From: Candidatus Gallionella acididurans
GTDB lineage: Bacteria > Pseudomonadota > Gammaproteobacteria > Burkholderiales > Gallionellaceae
NCBI GenBank assembly: GCA_001577345.1
Contig: LSLI01000024.1
Location: 1 to 33,455 of the forward strand
Direction: 5' to 3'
DNA length: 33,455 nt
A program made the position numbers and the translations under genes. A model generated the notes under the pieces. The model was given only the letters and a program-made list of their open reading frames with translations. It made no database searches and had not been told where the DNA came from. Shown piece after piece: positions 19,424 to 32,276 of this stretch (positions are counted from its first letter, which is position 1; each line of letters starts with the position of its first letter).

Positions 19424-21653
19424 ATGCCAGTTTCACCTTGCCGTCCGTGTCGACGTCTACCGTCACCTTGCCGCCGTTCGCCAGCTTGCCGAACAACAGT
19501 TCGTCGGCCAACGCGGAGCGTATGGTGTCCTGAATCAGGCGCGCCATCGGGCGCGCACCCATCAGCGGATCGAAACCGTTCTCGGCCAGATGGTCCTTGA
19601 GCGCATCGGTGAACACGACTTCAACCTTCTTCTCATGCAACTGCTCTTCCAGCTGCATCAGGAACTTGTCCACCACGCGCAGGATGACCTCGTGATCCAG
19701 CGGAGCGAATGAAATCACGGCATCCAGACGATTGCGGAATTCCGGCGTGAAGATGCGCTTGATGTCCGCCAATTCGTCTCCGTTTGCGCTGCTCTTGGTG
19801 AATCCGATCTGGCTCTTGTTAAGTGTTTCCGAACCCGCGTTGGTGGTCATGATGATGACCACGTTGCGGAAATCGGCCTTGCGCCCGTTATTGTCAGTCA
19901 GCGTGCCATGATCCATCACTTGCAGCAGGATGTTGAAAATATCCGGATGCGCCTTTTCGATCTCGTCCAGCAGCAGCACGGCATGGGGTTGTTTGCTGAT
20001 GGCTTCGGTAAGCAGGCCGCCCTGGTCGAAGCCGACATAACCTGGCGGCGCGCCAATCAGGCGCGACACGGCGTGGCGCTCCATGTATTCCGACATGTCA
20101 AAACGATGCAGGGGCATGCCCATCGCATAAGCCAGTTGCCGCGCAACTTCGGTCTTGCCGACGCCGGTGGGGCCTGAAAACAGGAAGCTGCCGATGGGTT
20201 TTTGCGGGTTTCCCAAACCGCTGCGCGACATTTTGATGGCAGTGGAAAGTGCGTCGATCGCCTTGTTCTGGCCGAATACCACTGCTTTCAAGTCGCGATC
20301 AAGCGTCTTCAGGGTGTTGCGATCATCGGAAGAAACAGTGCGCGGCGGAATACGCGCGATCTTGGCAATGATCTCCTCGATCTCGTGCTTGCCGATGATT
20401 TTTTTCTGTTTCGATTTGGGCAGAATGCGTTGCGCAGCCCCGGCTTCATCGAGCACATCGATCGCCTTGTCCGGTAAATGGCGGTCATTGATGAAACGCG
20501 ATGAAAGTTCTGCGGCACTGGTCAGCGCAGCCGCACTGTATTTGATGCTGTGATGGTCTTCGAACCGCGATTTCAGGCCGCGCAGAATCTCGATGGTTTG
20601 TTCCACAGACGGTTCCGGGACGTCTATCTTTTGGAAGCGCCGCGATAACGCGTGATCTTTTTCGAAGATGCCGCGATATTCCTGGTAGGTGGTCGCCCCG
20701 ATACACTTCAATTGCCCGTTTGACAATGCCGGTTTGAGCAGATTTGACGCATCCATCGTGCCCCCGGAAGCTGCACCCGCGCCTATCATGGTGTGTATCT
20801 CGTCGATGAACAGCACTGCATTCTGTGCTTCACTGAGTTCCTTCAGCACAGCTTTCAGGCGTTGTTCGAAATCGCCGCGATATTTGGTGCCGGCGAGCAA
20901 CGCGCCCATGTCGAGCGAGTAGACATGCGCATCCTTAAGTACTTCCGGAATGTCGTTCTCAACAATGCGGCGAGCCAAGCCCTCGGCGATAGCGGTTTTT
21001 CCCACGCCGGCTTCGCCCACCAGCAAGGGGTTGTTCTTGCGGCGCCGGCACAGCGTCTGGATGACCCGCTCCAGTTCAATTTCACGCCCGATCAATGGGT
21101 CAATCTTGCCGGCCAGCGCCTGTGCATTCAGATCCAGCGTGAAGCTTTTCAGCGCGCCACCGGCGATTTGCTCCTGTTCCGAGTCGGGTTCATTCTGCGT
21201 TTTGTTTGGCAAGGCCGCCTGGGCCTTGTCTATGCCATGAGCAATGTAATTCACCACATCCAGGCGGTTGACGTTGCGCTGGGTGAGGAAATATACAGCG
21301 TGCGAATCTTTCTCGCCGAACAGCGCGACCAGTATGTTGGCCCCGGTAACTTCTTTCTTGTTGGTGGATTGCACATGCAGAATGGCGCGCTGGATTACGC
21401 GCTGGAATCCCACCGTGGGCTGGGTATCCACTTCCTGGTCACCCGGCGTAACCGGAGTATGCGTGGAGATGTAATCGGCCAGCACCTGGCGCAATTCTTC
21501 TATGTCGATGCCGCAGGCACGCAGAACCTGTGCGGCAGAGGCATTGTCCAGCATGGTGAGGAGCAGATGCTCGACAGTAATAAATTCATGCCGCTTCTGG
21601 CGAGCCTCGACGAACGCCAAATGCAAACTGACTTCCAATTCTTGTGCAATCAT
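19398..21653 (-). CDS. clpA: ClpA, ATPase subunit of the ClpAP protease
   Basis: ClpA (751 residues) is a double-ring AAA+ unfoldase that feeds substrates to ClpP; ClpS directs N-end rule substrates to it. The Clp N domain covers about residues 1-145. The first AAA module has Walker A GEAGVGKT (213-220) and Walker [14 protein letters not shown]. The second has GPTGVGKTE and [12 protein letters not shown], and the C-terminal D2 small domain follows ([15 protein letters not shown]). ATG 21653 is preceded by GGAGG and gives the family N-terminus; the frame is open to 21704 but that part overlaps clpS. The gap to clpS is one base. Confidence 0.97.
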   Translation of the reverse strand: MIAQELEVSLHLAFVEARQKRHEFITVEHLLLTMLDNASAAQVLRACGIDIEELRQVLADYISTHTPVTPGDQEVDTQPTVGFQRVIQRAILHVQSTNKKEVTGANILVALFGEKDSHAVYFLTQRNVNRLDVVNYIAHGIDKAQAALPNKTQNEPDSEQEQIAGGALKSFTLDLNAQALAGKIDPLIGREIELERVIQTLCRRRKNNPLLVGEAGVGKTAIAEGLARRIVENDIPEVLKDAHVYSLDMGALLAGTKYRGDFEQRLKAVLKELSEAQNAVLFIDEIHTMIGAGAASGGTMDASNLLKPALSNGQLKCIGATTYQEYRGIFEKDHALSRRFQKIDVPEPSVEQTIEILRGLKSRFEDHHSIKYSAAALTSAAELSSRFINDRHLPDKAIDVLDEAGAAQRILPKSKQKKIIGKHEIEEIIAKIARIPPRTVSSDDRNTLKTLDRDLKAVVFGQNKAIDALSTAIKMSRSGLGNPQKPIGSFLFSGPTGVGKTEVARQLAYAMGMPLHRFDMSEYMERHAVSRLIGAPPGYVGFDQGGLLTEAISKQPHAVLLLDEIEKAHPDIFNILLQVMDHGTLTDNNGRKADFRNVVIIMTTNAGSETLNKSQIGFTKSSANGDELADIKRIFTPEFRNRLDAVISFAPLDHEVILRVVDKFLMQLEEQLHEKKVEVVFTDALKDHLAENGFDPLMGARPMARLIQDTIRSALADELLFGKLANGGKVTVDVDTDGKVKLAFAEEPVPA

Positions 21654-21654
21654 T

Positions 21655-21978
21655 TCAGCTTTCCTCCATGCCGCATCGTAACGGATGACCGTGTTGTTGT
21701 GCAAACTCTGATACCTGGGCGACCTTGGTTTCAGCTACATCCTTGGAATATACCCCGCATACCGCGGAGCCTTCATTATGTACTTTGAGCATGATTTGCA
21801 GCGCACGTTCACGATTCATCTCGAAGAACCGCTGCAACACCTCGATTACAAAATCCATGGTAGTGTAATCGTCATTGAACAAAACCACCTTGTACATGCG
21901 CGGCGGCTTTGTTTTTGCGCGTTCCGGCGCGAGTACTGAGTTACTGTGGTGTTTGGTTGCCATAATCGTATGGTGCAT
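21655..21978 (-). CDS. clpS: ClpS adaptor protein
   Basis: ClpS (107 residues) binds N-degron substrates and docks on the ClpA N domain. The signature [20 protein letters not shown] carries the NDD residues that hold the substrate amino terminus, followed by [20 protein letters not shown] and the HPLRC ending. The start could also be the fifth codon after this one (ATG at 21963, giving MATKHH); neither has a clear ribosome binding site, so the exact start is open. The order clpS-clpA with near-zero spacing supports coupled expression. Confidence 0.95.
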   Translation of the reverse strand: MHHTIMATKHHSNSVLAPERAKTKPPRMYKVVLFNDDYTTMDFVIEVLQRFFEMNRERALQIMLKVHNEGSAVCGVYSKDVAETKVAQVSEFAQQHGHPLRCGMEES

Positions 21979-22163
21979 ATTCTGACACTTTCTACGCCAA
22001 TGTACATGATGATTAACGCCACTTTTTCAAGCCCGATTGAAAAATATTTTATAAACCACTTGACGGTATCAACTAAACAGGAGTAAAAAGCGCGCTGGTG
22101 TTTGACTCAAAGTATCTGCAGTACTGGTTTTGCCGTGTGCGATCTTGGATTCAAACAGTTCCG

Positions 22164-22186
22164 CGGGGGATTTCCCCGTTTTTTTT
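22164..22186 (+). terminator. Terminator-like hairpin in the csp leader
   Basis: CGGGG (22164-22168) pairs with CCCCG (22174-22178) around GATTT and is followed by eight T residues (22179-22186). This is the form of an intrinsic terminator on the plus strand, but there is no plus-strand gene upstream for it to end. It lies just before the AAGGA ribosome binding site and ATG of csp, so it would act within the csp leader itself. Confidence 0.65.
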
Positions 22187-22203
22187 GGTAAGGATGTAAT
22201 CAC

Positions 22204-22407
22204 ATGGCAACTGGTACAGTTAAATGGTTCAACGATGCAAAGGGATTTGGCTTTATTACTCCCGATGATGGTAGCGAAGATCTGTTCGCGCACTTTTCCG
22301 CAATCAACATGAGCGGCTTCAAGTCACTCAAAGAAGGCCAGAAGGTCACCTTCGAAGTAGTTCAGGGTCCTAAAGGCAAGCAAGCTTCCAACATCCAGGC
22401 TCCTTAA
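22204..22407 (+). CDS. Cold shock protein (CspA family)
   Basis: This 67-residue protein is a single cold-shock domain that binds single-stranded RNA and DNA and melts RNA structure. It has RNP1 KGFGFI (residues 13-18) and RNP2 DLFAHF (26-31), the WFN strand, and the ending [11 protein letters not shown]. Length matches CspA/CspD-type proteins; which paralogue it is cannot be told from sequence alone. AAGGA near 22190 precedes the ATG. The leader carries a terminator-like hairpin and the gene ends at a strong terminator, so it is monocistronic. Long structured leaders are known in cold-shock genes. Confidence 0.96.
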   Translation: MATGTVKWFNDAKGFGFITPDDGSEDLFAHFSAINMSGFKSLKEGQKVTFEVVQGPKGKQASNIQAP

Positions 22408-22424
22408 TCGGTACCTGAGTTGGT

Positions 22425-22458
22425 AAAAAAAGCCCGGTGCGAAAGTACCGGGCTTTTT
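22425..22458 (+). terminator. Strong intrinsic terminator after csp
   Basis: AGCCCGGTGC (22431-22440) pairs with GTACCGGGCT (22445-22454), with one G-U pair, around a GAAA tetraloop. An A-run before and a T-run after (to 22458) extend the stem and could let it work on both strands. Confidence 0.92.
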
Positions 22459-22475
22459 GTTTTGGATGGCCGGCT

Positions 22476-22640
22476 AATTCGACTCCGGTACCTTATCGCC
22501 GTTCGTATTGAGTAGGCCCAAGGCCGTATCGAAATATGAATGACAAAATAAAAATCAAAGTCGCGGGGTGCGGCCCCGCACGTCATTGAGTTTCTTTGCC
22601 TGTAATTAAAAGAGAAACAACAATGTACCGGAGTCGAATT
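22476..22640. repeat. 165-bp segment bounded by perfect 16-bp inverted repeats
   Basis: AATTCGACTCCGGTAC (22476-22491) recurs exactly inverted at 22625-22640. Between the arms lies one copy (22551-22582) of the GC-rich repeat also found at 22898-22929 and at the window end. The interior also has a weak GTTTCT/AGAAAC pairing near 22588-22617. No target-site duplication is evident, so a mobile origin is possible but unproven. Confidence 0.6.
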
Positions 22641-22664
22641 GTTTTGGCTATCTGTCTCAGCATA

Positions 22665-22684
22665 GTGGGCAACTTGTTGCCCAC
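22665..22684. repeat. Short perfect palindrome
   Basis: GTGGGCAAC (22665-22673) and GTTGCCCAC (22676-22684) are perfect complements separated only by TT. No T-run follows. Confidence 0.75.
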
Positions 22685-22689
22685 CCGAT

Positions 22690-22930
22690 TTTCAGTTTTG
22701 ACTTTCGCTTTTCATCCCCTGAGCGCCGCCGAGTAGCGGAGGCTGGTCAGGGGATTTCGGCGAGGACTGTCTGAGCGCGTAGCGCGAGTTCCGCAGCCGC
22801 CTGACCAGTCGAGCAACGCAGGGAACCGCGCAGCGGCGGCAAACCGGGGCGGCGTTTCTTTGATTACTTTCTTTAGCCGCATAAAGAAAGTAATCGGCGT
22901 GCGGGGCCGCACCCCGCGACTTTGATTTTC
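22690..22930 (-). repeat. About 240-bp composite palindromic repeat element
   Basis: Read on the minus strand, the element starts with the GC-rich unit (22898-22929). A perfect 14-bp inverted repeat follows (22862-22875 with 22882-22895, loop GCCGCA), then a GC-rich middle part, and then a nine-base inverted repeat ATCCCCTGA/TCAGGGGAT (22714-22722 with 22747-22755). Frames through it (for example 22692-22943 minus) give arginine-rich, low-complexity peptides with no recognisable domain, so I treat them as non-coding. The first 34 bases of the minus-strand reading (22892-22925) recur exactly at the window's right edge. Confidence 0.7.
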
Positions 22931-22989
22931 TGTTGTCGTACATGCTTCGATAGGCTCAGCACGAAAGGCGTTAAATGCCGGGCATCAGC

Positions 22990-25263
<2,274 letters not shown>

Positions 25264-25391
25264 TCACCTAAACTTGCCGGAAGGAAGCCGCTATTCGATT
25301 GTGGTTCCGGAAAACAATCAGCACGCATGATTTGGCGCTCAGGGGGAGTGGAGGCGGTAAAATATCGTTTCAAATATAAACAGGAATTCCG

Positions 25392-25928
25392 ATGGGGAGC
25401 ATTCTGCTTTTCAACAAACCGTTTGGCGTGATCTGCCAGTTCAGCCGTGATGGCATGCATCCGACGCTGGCTGATTATATCCCTCTTCCGGATTTTTATC
25501 CCGCCGGGCGGCTGGACACAGATAGCGAAGGCCTGCTGGTGCTGACCGACGACGGCCAGATGCAACACCGCATCACCGACCCCGAACATAAATTGCCGAA
25601 GACTTACTGGGTGCAGGTGGAGGGTGTTCCCGGTGAACAGGCTCTGGAACGGTTACGGGTTGGCGTGGAATTGCCCGGTTTCACCACACGACCCGCCGAG
25701 GCGCGCGTGATAGACGAGCCCGCCAACCTGTGGCCGCGCAACCCTCCGATCAGGTCGCGCAAAAACATCCCTACTGGCTGGATAGAACTGGCCATCCGCG
25801 AAGGAAAAAACCGCCAGGTGAGGCGCATGACCGCGGCAGTTGGATTGCCCACATTGCGGCTGATACGTTACGGTATCGGCGAATGGACGCTGGCAGGATT
25901 GGAGCCGGGACAATGGCGACAGATATAG
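25392..25928 (+). CDS. rluE: 23S rRNA pseudouridine synthase, RluE type
   Basis: This 178-residue protein is an RsuA-family pseudouridine synthase of the RluE kind, which modifies U2457 in 23S rRNA. The catalytic motif AGRLDTDSEGLLVLT holds the nucleophilic Asp (about residue 43). It begins directly with LLFNKPFGVICQFS, has no S4 domain, and ends with GKNRQVRRMTAAVGLPTLRLIRY, typical of the family. It is shorter than the E. coli protein of about 217 residues because of a short N-terminus. AGGAA lies before the ATG. In E. coli rluE also diverges from icd, though that icd is unrelated; the shared order supports the name. It ends four bases from the convergent helicase. Confidence 0.92.
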   Translation: MGSILLFNKPFGVICQFSRDGMHPTLADYIPLPDFYPAGRLDTDSEGLLVLTDDGQMQHRITDPEHKLPKTYWVQVEGVPGEQALERLRVGVELPGFTTRPAEARVIDEPANLWPRNPPIRSRKNIPTGWIELAIREGKNRQVRRMTAAVGLPTLRLIRYGIGEWTLAGLEPGQWRQI

Positions 25929-25932
25929 TGTT

Positions 25933-27405
25933 CTAGCGACCCCGGCGCACGCCCGGTTTGGGTGAAAACAAAGCGGGTTGTGGCATGGCTTGATGGCGTG
26001 CCGCTTCAGACAGATGCTGCTCGTCGGTCTTCTGCGGCGGGCGCGGCTTGGCAGAAGGCTGTCCATTGCGCGGTTGCTGATCACGCTGTTGCGGATTGCG
26101 CGGCTTTTGCTTTTGGCCCTGGCCATCATGCCGCGTCTGACCTTCGCGCGGCGGCTGATGGGGCTTGCCGGAGTTTGCGGCACGCGGTCCGCTATTGCGT
26201 CTTGGCCCGTTTGGCTGGCGGGGTGGGCGCGGGGCTTCAGCGGGAAGATTGGCGGGCGGCACAAAACCGTCTATCGCAACTACCGGGATCTCGCGTTTGA
26301 TCAATCGCTCGATGTCCCTGAGGAACGGCAATTCCTCCTTGTCCACCAGCGAGATCGCCGCGCCGCTGCTGCCCGCGCGACCGGTGCGGCCGATGCGGTG
26401 CACGTAATCTTCCGGCACATTCGGCAATTCGAAATTGACCACATGAGGCAACTGGTCGATGTCCAGTCCGCGCGCGGCGATGTCGGTGGCGACCAGCACC
26501 GGCAATGAGCCGTCCTTGAATTGCGCCAGGGCCTTGGTGCGCGCAGGCTGGCTCTTGTTGCCGTGTATTGCGGCTGCGGGTATGCCGTCCGCGATCAATT
26601 TTTCGGTCAGCCGGTTCGCGCCGTGTTTGGTGCGGGTGAATACCAGCACCTGCTTCCAGTCGTGATGCTTGATCAGGTGCGACAGCAAATGGCTCTTCAG
26701 CTTTTGCGGTATCAGATGGACGCTTTGTGTGATCAATTCCACCGTGGAGTTGCGGCGCGCCACTTCGACATAACCGGGATTGTGCAGCAGGCCGTCAGAA
26801 AGGGTTTTGATCTCGTCGGAGAAGGTTGCCGAGAACAGCAGGTTCTGGCGCTGCTTGGGCAACAGCGCGAGGATCTTCTTGATGTCGCGGATGAAACCCA
26901 TGTCCAGCATGCGGTCGGCTTCATCCAGCACCAGGATTTCGATGCCCGACAGATCCAGGGTTTTTTGCCCCACATGGTCGAGCAGCCGCCCGGGCGTGGC
27001 GACAAGGATGTCCACTTGCCCGCGCAGGGCCTTCATTTGCGGATTGATATTCACGCCGCCGAACATCACCATGGATTTCAGCGCAAGATATTTGCCATAA
27101 GTTTGCACGGATTCCTCCACTTGGGCGGCGAGTTCGCGCGTCGGGACCAGAATCAGGCAGCGCGGCCGGCCGGGGCGCTGGTGGGCAACAGGTTTTGCGG
27201 TGAGCAGATGCAGGATCGGCAGCGTGAAGCCGGCAGTTTTTCCAGTGCCTGTCTGCGCGCCAGCCAGCAAATCGCCGCCAGCCAACACCAGCGGTATCGC
27301 CTGTGCCTGAACCGGGGTGGGTGTGGTGTAGCCCGCGTCTGAAATCGCGCGCATCAGGGGTTGTGCCAAATTCAAGCTGGCAAAAGTAATATCATTGGTT
27401 GACAA
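25933..27405 (-). CDS. rhlE: DEAD-box RNA helicase, RhlE type
   Basis: This 490-residue ATP-dependent RNA helicase has the Q motif region ([11 protein letters not shown]), Walker A AQTGTGKT (50-57), [18 protein letters not shown], the DEAD box [14 protein letters not shown] and SAT in LFSATFSDE. Domain 2 motifs are [26 protein letters not shown] and [13 protein letters not shown] tail of about 110 residues rich in Pro, Arg and Gln follows, typical of RhlE. The start is TTG at 27405 with AGGAG (27413-27417) seven bases upstream; the nearby ATG is out of frame and soon stops. Frames running on to 27624 are rejected. Related SrmB-like names are possible, but RhlE fits best. Confidence 0.92.
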   Translation of the reverse strand: MSTNDITFASLNLAQPLMRAISDAGYTTPTPVQAQAIPLVLAGGDLLAGAQTGTGKTAGFTLPILHLLTAKPVAHQRPGRPRCLILVPTRELAAQVEESVQTYGKYLALKSMVMFGGVNINPQMKALRGQVDILVATPGRLLDHVGQKTLDLSGIEILVLDEADRMLDMGFIRDIKKILALLPKQRQNLLFSATFSDEIKTLSDGLLHNPGYVEVARRNSTVELITQSVHLIPQKLKSHLLSHLIKHHDWKQVLVFTRTKHGANRLTEKLIADGIPAAAIHGNKSQPARTKALAQFKDGSLPVLVATDIAARGLDIDQLPHVVNFELPNVPEDYVHRIGRTGRAGSSGAAISLVDKEELPFLRDIERLIKREIPVVAIDGFVPPANLPAEAPRPPRQPNGPRRNSGPRAANSGKPHQPPREGQTRHDGQGQKQKPRNPQQRDQQPRNGQPSAKPRPPQKTDEQHLSEAARHQAMPQPALFSPKPGVRRGR

Positions 27406-27801
27406 GGCATTGCTCCTGTGACGGCCCGCTGCCCGCAAGAGCTGCACCAATCGGGCCAGACGAATTAATGATCGAAGAGATCGGGGGTGACACAGAAACC
27501 GCAGCGCTGATTGGTTGGGCGAAGGGTGGCGCGCATTATACCCGCGATGCACTTTTTCGGTAGCCTGAAAAAAACGGATATGCGGGAATATGACCATTCT
27601 CCGCGACGGGCCCCATATCTGCACAAGGAAACAACGTTAATTTCCGACCTCATGTGGTCCCGAAGACAGACAAAATGCCGGATGAAATTACTCAAACTTT
27701 GCCGGGCACAGGCCACTATCGGTTGCGTGAACCGCAGGCGGTGATTACAATCGCACGCAGATTTACCGGTTTTTAAACAACTTAATATAAAGGAGCAAAA
27801 C
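27406..27801. other. Intergenic region between divergent helicase and cytochrome genes
   Basis: About 395 bp with no convincing gene. On the minus strand a perfect TATAAT (27535-27540) about 130 bases from the helicase start is a likely -10 box, though its -35 match is poor. AAAGGAG just before 27802 is the ribosome binding site of the cytochrome gene. I could not place the cytochrome promoter. Confidence 0.5.
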
Positions 27802-28125
27802 ATGAAATATATTATCGCGGGTGCGGCAATGGCTGGACTGATGATTGCCGGGAGCGCAATGGCGACCGACATGCCTGCGCTTGCCAAGAAAGACGGTTGC
27901 AGCGCCTGCCACTCGATTGACAGGAAATTGGTTGGCCCCGCATGGATGGATGTTTCCAAAAAATACAAGGGTGACGCGGGTGCAAAAGCAATGTTGGTCG
28001 CAAAAGTATCCAAGGGCGGCTCGGGACACTGGGGTAGCATGGCCATGCCCCCGATGGACGCATCCGGCCAGAAACAAGGCGACATCAAGGAATTGGTCGA
28101 TTTTATATTGGCCTTGGACAAGTAA
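27802..28125 (+). CDS. Small c-type cytochrome (class I, c551/c552-like)
   Basis: This 107-residue protein has a signal peptide (cleavage near AMA-TD, residue 21), giving a mature periplasmic monohaem cytochrome of about 86 residues. The haem site is CSACH (Cys33, Cys36, His37). The sixth ligand Met lies in SMAMPPMDA (residue 82 or 85), after WGSM. The GGSGHWG stretch resembles Nitrosomonas-type c552 and Pseudomonas c551. It probably carries electrons to a terminal oxidase or from an outer donor. A strong AAAGGAG precedes the ATG and a terminator follows, so it is transcribed alone. Confidence 0.94.
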   Translation: MKYIIAGAAMAGLMIAGSAMATDMPALAKKDGCSACHSIDRKLVGPAWMDVSKKYKGDAGAKAMLVAKVSKGGSGHWGSMAMPPMDASGQKQGDIKELVDFILALDK

Positions 28126-28144
28126 GACAGTTTTGGTTTTCGAT

Positions 28145-28170
28145 AAAGCCGACATCAGTCGGCTTTTTTT
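28145..28170 (+). terminator. Intrinsic terminator after the cytochrome gene
   Basis: AAAGCCGAC (28145-28153) pairs perfectly with GTCGGCTTT (28158-28166) around ATCA, followed by a T-run to 28170. Confidence 0.93.
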
Positions 28171-28222
28171 GTGCCTCCCCGGATTGCCACCAAGCCGAAT
28201 GCCCTGATACGGCGCGCTCGGG

Positions 28223-28228
28223 TATAAT
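28223..28228 (+). promoter_or_regulatory. Probable -10 box of the fmdB-aspS-nadA run
   Basis: A perfect TATAAT lies 35 bases before the fmdB start. No good -35 hexamer stands 16-18 bases upstream, so this is a partial promoter assignment. Confidence 0.55.
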
Positions 28229-28263
28229 GCCCGCCTTTGTAAATTACCCGATAGGAAGTTGCG

Positions 28264-28560
28264 ATGCCTATTTATGCTTATCGTTGCAGTAGTTGCGCCT
28301 GCCAGAAGGATGTGATGCAGAAAATGAGCGATGCGCCGATCCTTACCTGCCCCGAATGCGGAAAAGACACCTTCTCAAAACAATTGACCGCCGCCAGTTT
28401 CCAGTTGAAGGGCAATGGCTATTACGTTACCGATTTCAAGGGCGGCCCCAAGAAAGGGGATGCCAAAGCGGATGCAGGGAAGCCGGAAATCAAGCACGAA
28501 ACCAAGCCTGACGCGGTTGCAGTGACTGCACCCGCCCCGGCGGCCACGGGTGTTGTTTAG
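28264..28560 (+). CDS. FmdB-family zinc ribbon protein
   Basis: This 98-residue protein has the FmdB/CxxC-type regulatory zinc ribbon at its N-terminus: MPIYAYRCSSC and then CPECGKD, two CxxC knuckles about 22 residues apart. After residue 65 it becomes a lysine/alanine/proline-rich tail of low complexity. The function of this family is not established; it is named after a gene linked to formamidase regulation in Methylophilus. In Betaproteobacteria it commonly precedes a DUF502 gene and aspS, as here. The gap to the next gene is three bases. Confidence 0.9.
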   Translation: MPIYAYRCSSCACQKDVMQKMSDAPILTCPECGKDTFSKQLTAASFQLKGNGYYVTDFKGGPKKGDAKADAGKPEIKHETKPDAVAVTAPAPAATGVV

Positions 28561-28563
28561 GGC

Positions 28564-29193
28564 ATGAAGAAATATTTCATTACCGGTTTGCTGGTTTGGG
28601 TTCCGCTGGGTATCACCCTGTGGGTGCTGAACCTGACGATAGGCGCCATGGATCAAACGCTGCTGCTGCTTCCGGAGCATTGGCGGCCGGACAGGGTGCT
28701 GGGCATACATATTCCCGGCCTGGGGATCATCCTGACGCTGTTCGTGGTGGGGCTGACCGGCTTGCTGATGCGCAACTTGTTCGGGCAGTATTTGTGGGCG
28801 CAATGGGAAAGAGCAATGTTGCACGTTCCTTTCGTGGGCAGCATCTACAAGGGCGTGAAGCAGGTCAGCGACACCTTGTTGTCCGGGAGCGGCAATTCCT
28901 TTCGCAAGGTTCTGCTGGTGCGTTACCCCCATCCCCAGGCGTGGTCGCTGGCGTTCCAGACCAGTTTGCCCGGGGAAGTGATAGACCGGTTCGACGAGGA
29001 ATACGTGGCGGTATTTATTCCCACCACACCCAGTCCGGTGAACGGCTTTTATTTCTTCGTGCGCAAGGCCGACACCATAGCGCTGGATATGACTGTGGAC
29101 GTGGCCCTGCGCTCCATCGTCTCGATGGGAGTGGCGGCGGATTCCGAAACCGGAAAGCATCGCGTCCATACACCCAACCCCGAATCAAACTAA
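28564..29193 (+). CDS. DUF502 family membrane protein
   Basis: This 209-residue inner-membrane protein belongs to the DUF502 family. It starts KKYFITGLLVWVPLGITLWV (first transmembrane helix) and has a second helix near residues 55-75 (GIILTLFVVGLTGLLM). It then carries family blocks such as VPFVGSIYKGVKQVSDTL and VAVFIPTTPSPVNGFYFF. No biochemical function is known to me. It is three bases after fmdB and 23 bases before aspS, an arrangement conserved in Betaproteobacteria. Confidence 0.92.
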   Translation: MKKYFITGLLVWVPLGITLWVLNLTIGAMDQTLLLLPEHWRPDRVLGIHIPGLGIILTLFVVGLTGLLMRNLFGQYLWAQWERAMLHVPFVGSIYKGVKQVSDTLLSGSGNSFRKVLLVRYPHPQAWSLAFQTSLPGEVIDRFDEEYVAVFIPTTPSPVNGFYFFVRKADTIALDMTVDVALRSIVSMGVAADSETGKHRVHTPNPESN

Positions 29194-29216
29194 ATAATTT
29201 CCTACCAACCTGAACC

Positions 29217-31015
<1,799 letters not shown>

Positions 31016-31019
<4 letters not shown>

Positions 31020-31405
31020 TGGGGCCGCGCATGTTGCGTTTGGTGTGGATCGTGCTGGCGGCAATGCTGTGGTTGCCGGCCGGTGCGCAGGCGCATGCCC
31101 ACCACACAGCGCAAAGTGCACATGCTGATCTGGCGATCATCAGCGTTGCCGAATTGCCGCCGCAGGCGCGGGACACGCTGCGCGCCATCAAGGATGGCGG
31201 GCCGTTTGCCTATCCGCGCGATGGCGTGGTGTTCGGCAACTACGAGCGGGCCTTGCCGAAACGCCCGCGCGGTTACTATCACGAATACACAGTGAAAACG
31301 CCGGGGGCGCGCAATCGCGGTGCCCGCCGCATCATCAGTGGTGAACCTGGCGAATATTATTACACTGCCGACCATTACAAGATATTCAAACGAATTCAGG
31401 AGTAG
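31016..31405 (+). CDS. Secreted guanyl-specific ribonuclease (RNase Sa/barnase family)
   Basis: This 129-residue protein has a signal peptide (about residues 6-26, ending AGAQA) and a mature nuclease domain very like Streptomyces RNase Sa. Matching blocks include [41 protein letters not shown] and ADHYKIF. The catalytic triad of the family (Glu54, Arg69 and His85 in RNase Sa) corresponds to Glu90, Arg105 and His120. The RNase Sa disulfide is absent. The ATG overlaps the aspS stop, with AAGGA just upstream; starts at 31019 or 31031 are possible. A barstar-like gene follows after two bases. Export to the periplasm or medium is inferred. Confidence 0.93.
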
Positions 31406-31407
31406 CC

Positions 31408-31803
31408 ATGGAAGCTTTGGCACAACAACTGGGCGACCAGGAAGCAGCGGGTAGCTATACGCTGGGATGCAGTATCGAAACCTTGCGCAGCGCCGCTGAT
31501 GCAGCCGGTTTTGCGCTGTTCGATACCGATCTCAGGAGCGTCAAGGGCAAACAGAATCTGCTCAATGCCCTGGCTGCCGCGGCCAGTTTCCCGCCTGAGT
31601 TCGGCGCGAACTGGGATGCGCTTGCGGATGCGCTGTGCGACCTGTCGTGGCATCAGGCGAACGGATATGTGCTGCTGCTGCGCAATGCCAGCGACACCCT
31701 GGGCCTTTCCGCCAACGACAGGGAGATCGCCCAGGATATTCTGGCCGACACAGTGGTGTATTGGCGCCAGCGCAACAAGGCGTTCTGGATATTTTTTGCT
31801 TAG
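31408..31803 (+). CDS. Barstar-family ribonuclease inhibitor
   Basis: This 131-residue protein is barstar-like. The block FPPEFGANWDALADALCDLSW matches the barnase-binding helix of barstar in two halves, EFGANWDALAD and DLSW. Asp70 and Asp74 stand where barstar has Asp35 and Asp39, which bind the RNase active site. It lacks a signal peptide, so it is cytoplasmic and would protect against RNase that has not been exported. AGGAG overlaps the stop of the RNase gene. About 40 N-terminal residues precede the usual barstar core. It ends three bases before nudB. Confidence 0.92.
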   Translation: MEALAQQLGDQEAAGSYTLGCSIETLRSAADAAGFALFDTDLRSVKGKQNLLNALAAAASFPPEFGANWDALADALCDLSWHQANGYVLLLRNASDTLGLSANDREIAQDILADTVVYWRQRNKAFWIFFA

Positions 31804-31806
31804 AGC

Positions 31807-32247
31807 ATGGTGCAATATAAACAGCCAGTCTCGGTGCTGGTGGTAATCTACACTGCTGACGGGGATGTGCTGTTGCTGGAACGCGCAGATCACCCCGGAT
31901 ATTGGCAATCCGTCACCGGCAGCCGCGACGATGAAGAAACGCTGGCCGAGACCGCGCGGCGCGAGGTGCGCGAAGAGACCGGCCTGGACGTCCGGCAATA
32001 CGCGCTGGCCGACTGGCAGACACAAAACGTCTACGAGATCTATCCGCACTGGCGCTACCGTTATGTGCCCGGCATCACGCACAACACCGAGCATGTGTTC
32101 GGTTTGCAACTTCCGCACAGGGTTGATATCCAGCTGGAGCCGCGCGAGCATTTAAACTACCAGTGGCTGGCGTGGCAGGATGCCGCTGAAAAAGTCTTTT
32201 CACCGAGCAATCGCGCCGCAATAATGGAATTGGCCAGTCGCACATAA
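31807..32247 (+). CDS. nudB: Dihydroneopterin triphosphate diphosphatase NudB
   Basis: This 146-residue Nudix hydrolase fits NudB, which removes pyrophosphate from dihydroneopterin triphosphate in folate synthesis. It begins [23 protein letters not shown] and contains WQSVTGS. The Nudix box follows exactly: Gly38, five residues, Glu44, seven residues, then REVREETGL (52-60). Further NudB features are the [18 protein letters not shown] block and the ending NYQWLAW. nudB lies next to aspS in E. coli too; here the RNase and barstar genes lie between. It starts three bases after barstar. Confidence 0.95.
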   Translation: MVQYKQPVSVLVVIYTADGDVLLLERADHPGYWQSVTGSRDDEETLAETARREVREETGLDVRQYALADWQTQNVYEIYPHWRYRYVPGITHNTEHVFGLQLPHRVDIQLEPREHLNYQWLAWQDAAEKVFSPSNRAAIMELASRT

Positions 32248-32276
32248 TTCCCTGGGCGCACACAGAGGAAACATTA

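Noticed and set aside
22692-22943. Arginine-rich short frame near icd
   Set aside because: It lies wholly within the palindromic repeat element; the same kind of frame arises in any copy.
27465-28121. 218-codon minus-strand frame opposite the cytochrome gene
   Set aside because: It is antisense to a gene with an intact haem motif, signal peptide and ribosome binding site.
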